64,000 nucleotides of DNA from Planctomycetota bacterium (GTDB taxonomy: Bacteria; Planctomycetota; Planctomycetia; Pirellulales; PNKZ01), in assembly GCA_018242585.1 (NCBI GenBank), contig JAFEBQ010000027.1, forward strand, positions 62,001-126,000, given 5' to 3'. Position 1 is the first letter of the stretch, and each line of letters starts with the position of its first letter. Under the pieces are notes generated by a model, which saw only the letters and a program-made list of their open reading frames with translations, was not told the DNA's origin and did not search any database. The translations under genes and the position numbers were made by a program. Of the stretch, positions 16,811-24,749 are shown one piece after another.

Positions 16811-17009
16811 ACCGTAGCGGCCGTAGGGTTCGTGACGGATTGGCGCGCGTCGCAATTGGTTCGCGCGCCGGCGATCGGTCGATTTTCCACGATCGGCGCT
16901 CTCATTACAGCCGCGCTAACAGTCGATGGCTACGGCAGATTGAAGCGACCGTTGAGCAGCACTCGATAACTACAGACGAGCGCTGTTCGTATTGGGCCGG
17001 AGAGCGACC

Positions 17010-17300
17010 GTGGAACTGAATCGCAACCACTACTTCATCATTGGCATCGTGCTGCTGCTGCTCGGCTTGCAGTGGCGACTGGTCGATACCTTTGTCTTGA
17101 ACGAGAAGGCATCCCAATTTGTCGCCGCCCAGACCGCCGGCGCTGGCTCGGTCAAGGTCTCGCAATTCGGCACCACGGGCGCGAACGGGTTGCGGATGAT
17201 TACGCTGCCGACGTGGCTGGGTTATGCGCTGATGTCGGTCGGCGCGGTCCTCATTCTGCACAGCCTGGCGCTGAACGCACCGGGCGGCGCCCATAAGTAG
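17010..17300 (+). CDS. Small two-helix membrane protein
   Basis: 96 residues from the GTG at 17010, with GGAGAG at 16999-17004 as ribosome site; a TTG at 16992 is also open. Two hydrophobic helices (YFIIGIVLLLLGLQWRLVDT at ~10-28 and WLGYALMSVGAVLILHSLAL at ~68-88) flank a ~35-residue extracytoplasmic loop. Family not recognised. Confidence 0.75.
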   Translation: MELNRNHYFIIGIVLLLLGLQWRLVDTFVLNEKASQFVAAQTAGAGSVKVSQFGTTGANGLRMITLPTWLGYALMSVGAVLILHSLALNAPGGAHK

Positions 17301-17318
17301 CGGCGCGATTCGCGCGCA

Positions 17319-18734
17319 TCAGGCCAGCACTTCGTTGATCGGCTGGCCGCCGTGGGTGACGTGGATCGGTCGATCGCTCAGATCGTGTACGATCAGGTGC
17401 GGATCGATCCCCAGTATCTGGTAGATCGTGGCCACGATATCGCCCGGTGAAACAGGTTTGGTCGTTGGGTACGACGCCGTTCGATCAGTCGAGCCGTGGA
17501 CATAGCCGCGCTTCGTCCCGCCGCCCGCCAGTAAGCAGAAGCCACACTGCGGCCAATGGTCGCGCCCGGCGAAGCGATTCACGCGCGGCGCGCGTCCCAT
17601 GTCGCCCATGGCCACCACCAGCGTCGTGTCGAGCAGTCCGCGTGCCTCGAGATCGTCGAGCAATGCCGACAGGATCTGGTCCAAATTCGGCAAGTTGAAG
17701 TCGCGTAGCATGCCGAAGTTGTTCTGGTGCGAGTCCCAGTGCCCGGCGCCTTTGCTCTCGGTGGTCACGGTCACGAAGGTGACGCCGGCCTCGACCAGAC
17801 GTCGCGCTAGCAAGGCGCACGAGCCGTACAGGCTGTCGCCATAGGTGGCCCGCGTGGCGGCCGACTCTTGCCCCAGGTCGAACGCCCGCCGCGTGCGATC
17901 GGTGGTCAGCAGAGTGAACGCCCGGCGTTGATGTTCGCTCATCAGGTCGATGGTTGGCGACTTTTGCGCGGCATCGAACTGCTGCTCGACCGTGTCCAGC
18001 AACGACTGCCGCTGGGCCAGGCGGTCGATCGTCACGCCTGGTTGCGGGTCGAACAGCGGCAAGGACGGTTCGCCTTGCGGCGGAACCGGATCGTAAAAAT
18101 CCTTGGGCTCGCGGGCGAGCTTCGGCTCGCAAAAGGTCATCAACGGGTCGTAGCTGCCTCCCAGGTAGCCGCCATAAGGCCCCGCGCGGCGCAGCGCTTG
18201 GCTATAGCCCGGATGAGCCGGCATACAGACATAAGTTGGCACATCCTTGCGACCCAGCCCCGCGTATTGGCAGATCGAGCCCATGCTCGGGTGATCGGTC
18301 GGCTTGGCAAAGTAGTTTTCGCGATCAGCCCCCAAGGTGAAGCCGGTCATCAGCGCGTACGGGTTGTGGCTGTTGTAGCCGTGCGACACGGTGCGGATCA
18401 GCGTGGCGCGGTCCATGCGCTGGGCCAGGCGCGGCAAATGCTCGCAGACTTGCAACCCTGGCACCGAGCTGGCGATCGGCTTGAACTCGCCGCGCACTTC
18501 GACCGGCGCGTCGGGCTTCAGGTCGAACATGTCGATGTGGCTGGGCCCGCCGAACAGATTGAACAGGATCACCGAGTTGGCCCGGGGCTTGCCGCGCAGG
18601 GGGCTGGCCTCGCGCGCCGCTAGCAATTGGGGGAGCGTCAGCCCCGAGAACAGCGACAGGGCGCCGGCTTGCAGAATGTCGCGACGCGAGACCCCGTCAC
18701 AGGTTGTGGAGCGTTGACCAAGAATGCGCAACAT
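17319..18734 (-). CDS. DUF1501 family exported protein (Tat substrate)
   Basis: 471 residues from the ATG at 18734, chosen for AGGAG 8 bases upstream. The twin-arginine signal is VSRRDILQAGALSLFSG. DUF1501 landmarks: LFNLFGGPSHIDMFDLKP, LIRTVSHGYNSHNPYALMTG, ALLARRLVEAGVTFVTVT, VVAMGDMGRAPRVNRFAGRDHW and the C-terminal TIYQILGIDP block. The fold belongs to the alkaline-phosphatase/sulfatase superfamily, and the family is greatly expanded in planctomycetes, usually beside DUF1549/DUF1553 cytochromes. Here it stands alone, unlike the copy at 54567. Enzymatic activity is not established for the family. Confidence 0.93.
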   Translation of the reverse strand: MLRILGQRSTTCDGVSRRDILQAGALSLFSGLTLPQLLAAREASPLRGKPRANSVILFNLFGGPSHIDMFDLKPDAPVEVRGEFKPIASSVPGLQVCEHLPRLAQRMDRATLIRTVSHGYNSHNPYALMTGFTLGADRENYFAKPTDHPSMGSICQYAGLGRKDVPTYVCMPAHPGYSQALRRAGPYGGYLGGSYDPLMTFCEPKLAREPKDFYDPVPPQGEPSLPLFDPQPGVTIDRLAQRQSLLDTVEQQFDAAQKSPTIDLMSEHQRRAFTLLTTDRTRRAFDLGQESAATRATYGDSLYGSCALLARRLVEAGVTFVTVTTESKGAGHWDSHQNNFGMLRDFNLPNLDQILSALLDDLEARGLLDTTLVVAMGDMGRAPRVNRFAGRDHWPQCGFCLLAGGGTKRGYVHGSTDRTASYPTTKPVSPGDIVATIYQILGIDPHLIVHDLSDRPIHVTHGGQPINEVLA

Positions 18735-19089
18735 CGATCCGCTCCTGGGGTGCGACACTGTTTAGCGAGCGATTCGGTAGGGTAGGCACTGGCGGAAAGG
18801 GCGGCCGGCGTCTGGGTTGCCGGCCCGGCGGGGGTTCAACGCATGTTAGCGTATCCGATGGACGGCGATTGATGCAATGTAAACCGCGCGCTGGACTCCT
18901 CGCACAACGTGTCCCGCGTGTCACGCACGTCTCCCCCTCTGTAATGGTAGGACTGAGGGTGTTCGCCGCGATTGCCTGCTCAATCGTGCCTCGACATCCC
19001 CCAGGTAGGGGCTAACGCGAATATGTTGTTTTTCAAATAATCATCCTAAATTGCTCGCGTCAGTTGAGGGGCTGACTAAAATCACGACT
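18735..19089. other. Divergent intergenic region
   Basis: 355 bases without a convincing gene. The right end is A/T-richer (around 19020-19050) and contains GTCAG/CTGAC arms at about 19060-19077, then TAAAATC, just before the mini-gene at 19090. This is probably a promoter region for both sides; no box was clear enough to list separately. Confidence 0.4.
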
Positions 19090-19221
19090 ATGCAGCACCG
19101 CAAACACGCCAACGACCCTGTCCAGGGCGAGCATCACGCCAGCGCTCGCCTTCTGATTGGGGTTGTGTTGGCCTTGATTGCCACTGCCCTGCTGGGGGTA
19201 GTTCACGCCATGCAGTTCTAG
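19090..19221 (+). CDS. 43-residue single-helix membrane mini-protein
   Basis: Reads MQHRKHANDPVQGEHHASAR, then a hydrophobic helix LLIGVVLALIATALLGVVHA and MQF, stop at 19219-19221. The soluble head is His-rich (five His in the first 20 residues). Codons are G/C-ending in the helix. It is followed 55 bases later by the zinc-ribbon mini-gene. The Shine-Dalgarno is weak, so confidence is moderate. Confidence 0.5.
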   Translation: MQHRKHANDPVQGEHHASARLLIGVVLALIATALLGVVHAMQF

Positions 19222-19276
19222 GGGGCCTGTTGCGCGAGGAGTTGCCGACTTCTAAAGGGGCATAAGGATCTCCCGC

Positions 19277-19444
19277 ATGATGTGGGGACGCATTCGCGAA
19301 GACATCTGTTGCCCGACGTGCAGCTACAGCGAAGTGCGCCGCTCGCGGCCGCGCTGGTTCGAGTTGCCGCTGATGATACTTTTCTTGCAGCCGTTCCGCT
19401 GTGTGTGCTGCCAGCGCCGGTTCTGGGCTCGCGTGGTTACTTAA
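19277..19444 (+). CDS. 55-residue zinc-ribbon-like mini-protein
   Basis: Starts MMWGRIREDICCPTCSYSEV and ends with CVCCQRRFWARVVT, so two CxxC knuckles (CPTC and CVCC) are about 30 residues apart, typical of a small zinc ribbon. A short hydrophobic segment (LPLMILFLQPF) lies between them. AAGGA at 19264-19268 is a plausible ribosome site. No family name assigned; function unknown. Confidence 0.6.
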   Translation: MMWGRIREDICCPTCSYSEVRRSRPRWFELPLMILFLQPFRCVCCQRRFWARVVT

Positions 19445-19504
19445 CGTGGCGTCGTCAGAAACCCTGTCGGTCGCAAGCATTTTGCCCTTCACGCGGCGTT
19501 CGGG

Positions 19505-20668
19505 CTATTCGGCCGAACCTTTTGGCAAGCGGATCGACGTCGGCCCGACCCATTCGTCCCAGATGTCGGTGAAGCTGTCGTAGTGGATCATGTGCAGGCC
19601 GTACCAAGTCCGCGTTACCTTGGCCGGATACCAGCGTCCGTCGCTGTCCCACTTCACCTCGACCGCCGTGCCGACCGGGTATTCACGCGGCTGGTAGGGG
19701 CGAATCCGATTCGGCGTGACCCATTCGTCGGTGGAACTGTCATAGCCTTGGTAGTGAATATGGGACTGGCCGCCCGCGACGTCGGTGACCACCGACTTGT
19801 ACCATTTGCCTTTCCACTCGACCTCGACGCGTTGGCCAACACCGGCCTTGATCGTGCTTTTCACGGGGGCCATGTGCGCTTCGCGCGGGAATTGCTCGGC
19901 GGCCATGAACATCGACTTTTGCCCTTCGACAAAGGCCATTTCCAACTCGGTGTAACGGGCGATCTCATTCAGGCCGATCATCCGGTCGCCGTCCAGGTCG
20001 ACCAGAGCGCTGCCGCGCAGTCCCTTGAGCAGCGAATCGGTGAACGTCCAATTGCCCGTCGAGAGATTGTGCGAGTAGACCGACGTGATGGCGGCGAACA
20101 TCACGTCCCCCTGGGGACGCCGCAAGATTTCGTCATACAAGGCACCCGAGTGACAACAGTCGGCCAGCATCAACACACGGTTGCCGCTGAAGTGGTCGTC
20201 GACCATCTTGAAGATGCTGGCCACGCTCCAGGCGCTGTTGTTCTTGTTGCCGGCGTCATAGTTGGCGAACCAGGTGCTGCCGGTTTTAACCTCGCGAAAG
20301 CCGTGCCCCGCGTAGTAGAAAACCAGCAGATCGCCTTCGTCGGTCTCATCGAGCAGTTCGGCGAAGCGTTTTTGAATCTGCGCCTTTTTGGCCTGGCTGT
20401 CCTTGAGAAAGACGATTTGCTCGTCGGGCACGCCGCAACCGCGGAAGTGCTCGACCAACTGCGCGTCGCGGCGGTTCTTCATCGCGGCCGGGAAGCCGGG
20501 CCAAATGTCCGGGTGTTGCCATTCGAGCACGCCGACGGCAAAGACCCAGGTATGTGCTGGATCCCAATCGAGCGCTGCCCGGGCTTCGACCGCCAGGCCG
20601 CTCCACAGCCCCGCGGTCAAGAGCGCCGACGAGAGCCACACTGGAAATGAACGATTACGGACGGGCAT
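19505..20668 (-). CDS. Secreted caspase-family peptidase with two C-terminal Tudor/chromo-like barrels
   Basis: 387 residues from the ATG at 20668, which has GAGGA 8 bases upstream. Sec signal VWLSSALLTAGLWSGLA then VEARA. A C14 caspase/metacaspase domain follows: the His of YYAGHG is residue 122 and the Cys of ADCCHSG is residue 172, the expected catalytic dyad. Residues ~280-330 and ~335-385 are two homologous modules, each with VG..VEV.W.G.WY and HYxxxxxxxDEWV, the pattern of Tudor-knot/Agenet-like barrels. The barrels might tether or sense a ligand; in eukaryotes related folds bind methylated lysine or RNA. Substrate unknown. Confidence 0.88.
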   Translation of the reverse strand: MPVRNRSFPVWLSSALLTAGLWSGLAVEARAALDWDPAHTWVFAVGVLEWQHPDIWPGFPAAMKNRRDAQLVEHFRGCGVPDEQIVFLKDSQAKKAQIQKRFAELLDETDEGDLLVFYYAGHGFREVKTGSTWFANYDAGNKNNSAWSVASIFKMVDDHFSGNRVLMLADCCHSGALYDEILRRPQGDVMFAAITSVYSHNLSTGNWTFTDSLLKGLRGSALVDLDGDRMIGLNEIARYTELEMAFVEGQKSMFMAAEQFPREAHMAPVKSTIKAGVGQRVEVEWKGKWYKSVVTDVAGGQSHIHYQGYDSSTDEWVTPNRIRPYQPREYPVGTAVEVKWDSDGRWYPAKVTRTWYGLHMIHYDSFTDIWDEWVGPTSIRLPKGSAE

Positions 20669-20760
20669 AGCCATTTCCTCGACCGAAGGGGAATGTCGCA
20701 AGCAGATACCCTCAATTCTACTTTTCGATTCCGCCCCAGCAAAACGCCCGCGCTACGAAT

Positions 20761-23103
20761 TCATTTACCGCCACGAATCTCGACCGTGGTGTGCAGGCCA
20801 CTCGAGGCCCAGACCCGGTGCAAATACAAATCGGTCGCGCCGGCCGGCACTTCGCCGGGATGCCAGACGCGGGCCCCGCGCAATTGTTCCAGGTGCATTT
20901 CGATCGTGGCGTCGTCGACCGCTGGCGTGTCGCTCGTTTGCGTTTCGCGCGGCCTGGGCTTATCGACGGTGGCTTGACGCCCCACTTCAGCGAGCAACTT
21001 ATAACCGCCTGGCAGGGCGTCGGTGCTGGTGTTCATATTCGAGGCGATTAGGCCGCCCGCCGCCGGGGGCCGCGCGAGGTTCTGCCAGATGGTCTCGCTC
21101 CCCACGGCCGGCCCGGAAAGCCAGAACTGGTTGGCCAGTGCCAAGGCGCTGGCCTGTGTGCCATTGCCGCGAGTTTCGATGCGGCAAATCTCGGGCGTCA
21201 GGGCCAGAAACATCGTCGTCGCGGCCGTGAATCGCCCGTTCAAGCTGTCGAGCAACACCGTGGGGGCATCCTTGGATGTCGCGTAGGAAAATCGTGTGGC
21301 GTCGATGGACAGATTTCCATCGCCGTTCATTCGCACGGCAGTCGACGCGTCGCCAGTACGCTCGTGATACACGCCGCGCACCGTCAGCCGGCCTCCTTGT
21401 TCGATGGAGTATTGGCTTTGGGCCGTGGTCGACGCGCCGCAGAAAATGCTGATTTGATTCTTGGCGGCAGTGCCCCGTGGACCTCCCGCCACATTGACCC
21501 AATCGCCCGCGCCCCCCGAGCCCTGCAACGCCCGCAGCAAGATGTCGGTCTGTTCAACCCTCACGATCTTCACGGCGGCGGTTGGCTCGGCTTGGGGCCG
21601 ATCGGGGCCCGAAGCCAGCAACTGATCGGCCAAGATGCGGCCTCCTGGCTGGTCGGCGTTCTCGACGACAATCGCCCGGGCGCGACCGGCTTGCAGATTG
21701 ACGTTGCGCAGCGAGGCGCGGCTGGGGCCCTGGAAGCGGATCAATGTGCCGTTGGGCGGCCCGTTCCAAACCAGCCGAGTGGCCGTTGGTCCGTCGCCAT
21801 CGCCAACAATTTGCACGTCGCAACCGGCCGGAATGATGAGCGTCTCGGTGAAGTGAAAAGCGCCCATCGGCAAATGGACCACCGGGCGCTGGCCGGCCAA
21901 TTGAGCCGCCTTGTTGATCCGATCTTGCACCACGGCGCCGACCGCGCCGGCGCGAATGTCGAATACCTGTCGTTCGCGCCGCGGCGGAGTCTTGGGCAAC
22001 TCGGGAATCTCTCGCGAGATTTCGCTGGCCGCGATTTGCCGGTCGGCAACGCGATGGAAGCGGCCCTGTTCTTTGACGGCATTCTCGCCCGAGTAGCGAT
22101 TGCCCACCAGCACCTGGTCGCCGACGGGAGTCAGTTCAATTCCTCGCGTATCGCCGGAAAGCTCCAGGGTGTTGTCCGCCACGAGGTAAGGCCCCGTGTT
22201 GTTGAGCTTGATGACAGTCGGCCCCGTCGGTTCGAGCGCACGGTTACCCGTGATGCTAGTCGGCGCGCCCCAGACAAAACCGGCGCTGAAATCCACAAAG
22301 CATTTCGAGCCAATGCTGACGTTATTGACGATGGAAAACACCATCAGGTTTTGCAGGCTCAGGTCGCTGGTCTTCGAGCGTTCAAAGCGGCATTGCCAGG
22401 CGTGCCAATTGCCTTGATAGTTGTGAATGGCCCGGCCGCAATCGACGAAGTGACAATACCAGATCCAGATATCCATCGAGTTGAAGTTCTGCGTCACCAC
22501 TCCTTCGCCGCAGTTGATGAACCGACAGCGAAGCACTTCGTGCTCGGCTTGCCCCTGCTTGTCGGGTTCGCCGAGCAGAATGCCATTGCCGACGTCGCGA
22601 ATCAACAGGTCGCTCGTCTCGTTGTGGGTCGAAAACTTTGGTCCCACGCGAATCGCGGCGCCGGCGCGATTGCGACCATCAAAGCCCAATCGCGACAGGG
22701 TTGAGTACCAGGCTTCCCACTGCAGCATGTCGCCATGTTCGACGCCGTCCCAGACCAAGGTAGTGTTGTCGGGCGATTCGCCCACCAGTGTCACGCCGGT
22801 CAGATCGTGGTGCTCGGCTCGCGCGGCTTTCAGCGTCTTGGTCAGTCGATACGTCCCACGTGGCACGTACAAGACGGTCGACCAGCGGTGCTTGGCCAAT
22901 TCATCGATCGCGCGTTGGAAGGCCGCGGTGTCGTCCGCCTGGCCATCGCCGACCGCGCCAAAGTCACGCTGCACGTCGCGCCAGTTGTCAAAGGGGCCAA
23001 GGAACTCTTCCTCGGCAAAGGCAAACGCGCGCGGCACGAGGATGGCCAGGCAAGCTAGCGTCACGAGGACGCTATGGGCGATCGAGAACTGCACGCGCTG
23101 CAT
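20761..23103 (-). CDS. Exported right-handed beta-helix protein, pectate-lyase superfamily
   Basis: 780 residues with signal peptide VLVTLACLAILVPRAFA. The N-terminal block RDFGAVGDGQADDTAAFQRA is the classical start of the Pectate_lyase_3/GH28/GH55-like fold, followed by LYVPRGTYRLTKTL. A second helix module begins near residue 385 (GAVGAVVQDRINKAAQL, then VVHLPMGAFHFTETLIIP). Many short Asn/Gly-rich turns in between fit a parallel beta-helix. Probable polysaccharide binding or cleavage outside the cytoplasm; catalytic residues could not be assigned. It is the only gene in its transcript by spacing. Confidence 0.85.
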   Translation of the reverse strand: MQRVQFSIAHSVLVTLACLAILVPRAFAFAEEEFLGPFDNWRDVQRDFGAVGDGQADDTAAFQRAIDELAKHRWSTVLYVPRGTYRLTKTLKAARAEHHDLTGVTLVGESPDNTTLVWDGVEHGDMLQWEAWYSTLSRLGFDGRNRAGAAIRVGPKFSTHNETSDLLIRDVGNGILLGEPDKQGQAEHEVLRCRFINCGEGVVTQNFNSMDIWIWYCHFVDCGRAIHNYQGNWHAWQCRFERSKTSDLSLQNLMVFSIVNNVSIGSKCFVDFSAGFVWGAPTSITGNRALEPTGPTVIKLNNTGPYLVADNTLELSGDTRGIELTPVGDQVLVGNRYSGENAVKEQGRFHRVADRQIAASEISREIPELPKTPPRRERQVFDIRAGAVGAVVQDRINKAAQLAGQRPVVHLPMGAFHFTETLIIPAGCDVQIVGDGDGPTATRLVWNGPPNGTLIRFQGPSRASLRNVNLQAGRARAIVVENADQPGGRILADQLLASGPDRPQAEPTAAVKIVRVEQTDILLRALQGSGGAGDWVNVAGGPRGTAAKNQISIFCGASTTAQSQYSIEQGGRLTVRGVYHERTGDASTAVRMNGDGNLSIDATRFSYATSKDAPTVLLDSLNGRFTAATTMFLALTPEICRIETRGNGTQASALALANQFWLSGPAVGSETIWQNLARPPAAGGLIASNMNTSTDALPGGYKLLAEVGRQATVDKPRPRETQTSDTPAVDDATIEMHLEQLRGARVWHPGEVPAGATDLYLHRVWASSGLHTTVEIRGGK

Positions 23104-23330
23104 TGCGGCCGCTTCCGGAATGTCGAATCATGGAACGAGCAAAGCACGGAGAAGCGGAGATAAGCACGGAGGGGAACTTTGAATGACCAATGTCCAAGCA
23201 CCAATGACCAATAGTGCGAGGGCGAGCGTTCCTTATTCTTTTGGTCATTGAGGTTTGGACATTGGGGCTTAGGCTCCCCACCCTGACTGTAGCTCCGTGT
23301 CTCCGTGGCAAATCCTGATACCACCATCGT
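23104..23330. repeat. Nested inverted repeats: CACGGAG arms around a CCAATGACCAA hairpin
   Basis: The inner arms 23187-23211 and 23241-23265 are complementary over 22 of 25 bases with a 29-base spacer. Outer segments repeat the word CACGGAG on the left (about 23141-23175) and its complement CTCCGTG on the right (23291-23308). The whole fills the gene-free gap between the beta-helix gene and the small secreted-protein gene. Related inner arms occur at 54465-54541 and related outer arms at 57568-57769. Confidence 0.75.
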
Positions 23331-23367
23331 ACAAAAAGAAAGGGCCGAGTCTTGCGACTCGGCCCTT
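23331..23367 (-). terminator. Rho-independent terminator of the 99-residue protein gene
   Basis: AAGGGCCGAGTC at 23340-23351 and GACTCGGCCCTT at 23356-23367 form a perfect 12-bp stem with a TTGC loop. Read on the minus strand the stem is followed by TTCTTTTTGT (23331-23340). It lies 32 bases after the stop of the gene at 23400-23699. Confidence 0.85.
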
Positions 23368-23399
23368 CCCAGTGATTCATCCCGTCCAACGGTACGTGA

Positions 23400-23699
23400 C
23401 TACTTCTTCCCAGTTGCGTTCTTATTGTTGCCCGCGGTCTGCGTCTTCTTCCACTCGAGATACCGCTTGTAGGTCTCGGGGTTGCCGCGTCGCAGCATCT
23501 GCTCGTATTCGGCAATTTCTTTCTGTCGCTGCTGCTGGAACTGCTGTGGCGTCATGTTGTTCGGATACATCAACGATTTCGGCACCGGGCCATTGGGCGT
23601 CATCACAAAGTTGCTCTGACGGCCGCGACCTTGAGCCGAGGCGGGTAGGGCAATGGCCAGCGCCATAAAGCAGATGCACGGGAGCCAATACTTACGCAT
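23400..23699 (-). CDS. Small secreted protein, unknown
   Basis: 99 residues. Signal peptide MRKYWLPCICFMALAIALPA then SAQ. The mature part is Gln/Asn/Lys-rich with a helical segment (NMTPQQFQQQRQKEIAEYEQ) and a Lys/Asn-rich tail. It is followed by a strong terminator, which supports its being expressed. No family recognised. Confidence 0.75.
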   Translation of the reverse strand: MRKYWLPCICFMALAIALPASAQGRGRQSNFVMTPNGPVPKSLMYPNNMTPQQFQQQRQKEIAEYEQMLRRGNPETYKRYLEWKKTQTAGNNKNATGKK

Positions 23700-23904
23700 G
23701 GGTGGGCCTCGTTAGCAGAGGGGTTTCCGTTCCGGCGGGGACAGGCGGATTGCGACTTCCTTTTTAACGTGTCACCCACTGGCGATGCATCGGTATTTCA
23801 ATCAACCTGGATAAGTTTTAACATTTTTGGGCGGTCAAAATATTAGCCGATCAACAGCCCAGGCCGATGTTTACGGCCGCAGCCGCTGGGATCGCGGCGA
23901 ACCG

Positions 23905-24582
23905 TTACTTCTCAACCGCTTTCACCCAAATCTCCCCATGAACCTTCAGCTCGTCTTGCACGCCGATTGCCCCCAGCAATTTGGTGTAAGGCGTGATGCC
24001 GTAATCGCTTTGCTTCAGGTTAAACGTGCCGCGTAGCCGCATCTGGTCCTTGACCTGCTCGCCGATCACGGTCAACGTCACTCGCTGGGTCTTACCGTGC
24101 AGGGTCAGATCCCCGTCCAAGGTGTACATCGGCGGGTCGCTGGCCCGGCGGTTTGGGCTTTCCGAGGCCGATCGCAGCCGGAAATTCGCCACCCGGTATT
24201 TGGCCACGTCCAACACTTCGTCGCCATGCATGGTGTCGGTGACCTTCTTCTGGTCGTCGGGGGGCATGTCCTTGGGAATGGCCAGATAGGTCCGTGCCAA
24301 GTTGGTGTCGGCCTGAAAACTGGTCAGATCAAAGACCAGTTCGCCGGCTTGCTGCGGTGCGCCCAGCGAGATCAGCCCCGCCTGCAAGCGCCCTTCAATG
24401 CCGTGCTCGTGCCCGAATTTGCGGGCCGGAACCTTGATAAACACGCGGCTCCGCTCGACGTCGACGGTGCCAGGCAGCACATGATCAACGGCCGACGGCG
24501 CCTGGGCCGGCGTGCGGGCCACACCCCAGGCCAGCAAGGCCAACGTAGCGCCAGTCGCGGCTATCAAGAGTCGGTTGCGCAT
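23905..24582 (-). CDS. YceI-family periplasmic lipocalin-like protein
   Basis: 225 residues from the ATG at 24582 (GGGAG 8-9 bases upstream). Signal peptide LLIAATGATLALLAWGVA. YceI features: the start of the beta-barrel VDVERSRVFIKVPARKFGHE, LVFDLTSFQADTN, the YTLDGDLTLHGKTQRVTL block and a C-terminal FNLKQSDYGITPY. The family binds isoprenoid-type lipids such as polyprenyl quinones. It lies upstream of no obvious partner; the neighbouring di-haem oxidoreductase on the same strand is its nearest candidate. Confidence 0.9.
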   Translation of the reverse strand: MRNRLLIAATGATLALLAWGVARTPAQAPSAVDHVLPGTVDVERSRVFIKVPARKFGHEHGIEGRLQAGLISLGAPQQAGELVFDLTSFQADTNLARTYLAIPKDMPPDDQKKVTDTMHGDEVLDVAKYRVANFRLRSASESPNRRASDPPMYTLDGDLTLHGKTQRVTLTVIGEQVKDQMRLRGTFNLKQSDYGITPYTKLLGAIGVQDELKVHGEIWVKAVEK

Positions 24583-24749
24583 CGCGCAGATCTCCCTATC
24601 TGTCTCGCGTCGTCTCGATCGAGCCATCGAGCGGCCCGAAGCGTAGTCCTCTTGGCGTCACCCTAGCAAATTCAGGCAAAATCGAGAAGCACAGTCGATT
24701 GAATAGCGAGGTCAGTCGTGCTGGCAGCTTCATCAATGCGACCTCCTAT

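Noticed and set aside
21364-22704. 446-codon plus-strand frame opposite the beta-helix gene
   Set aside because: No recognisable domain or ribosome site; antisense of a signal-peptide-bearing beta-helix protein.
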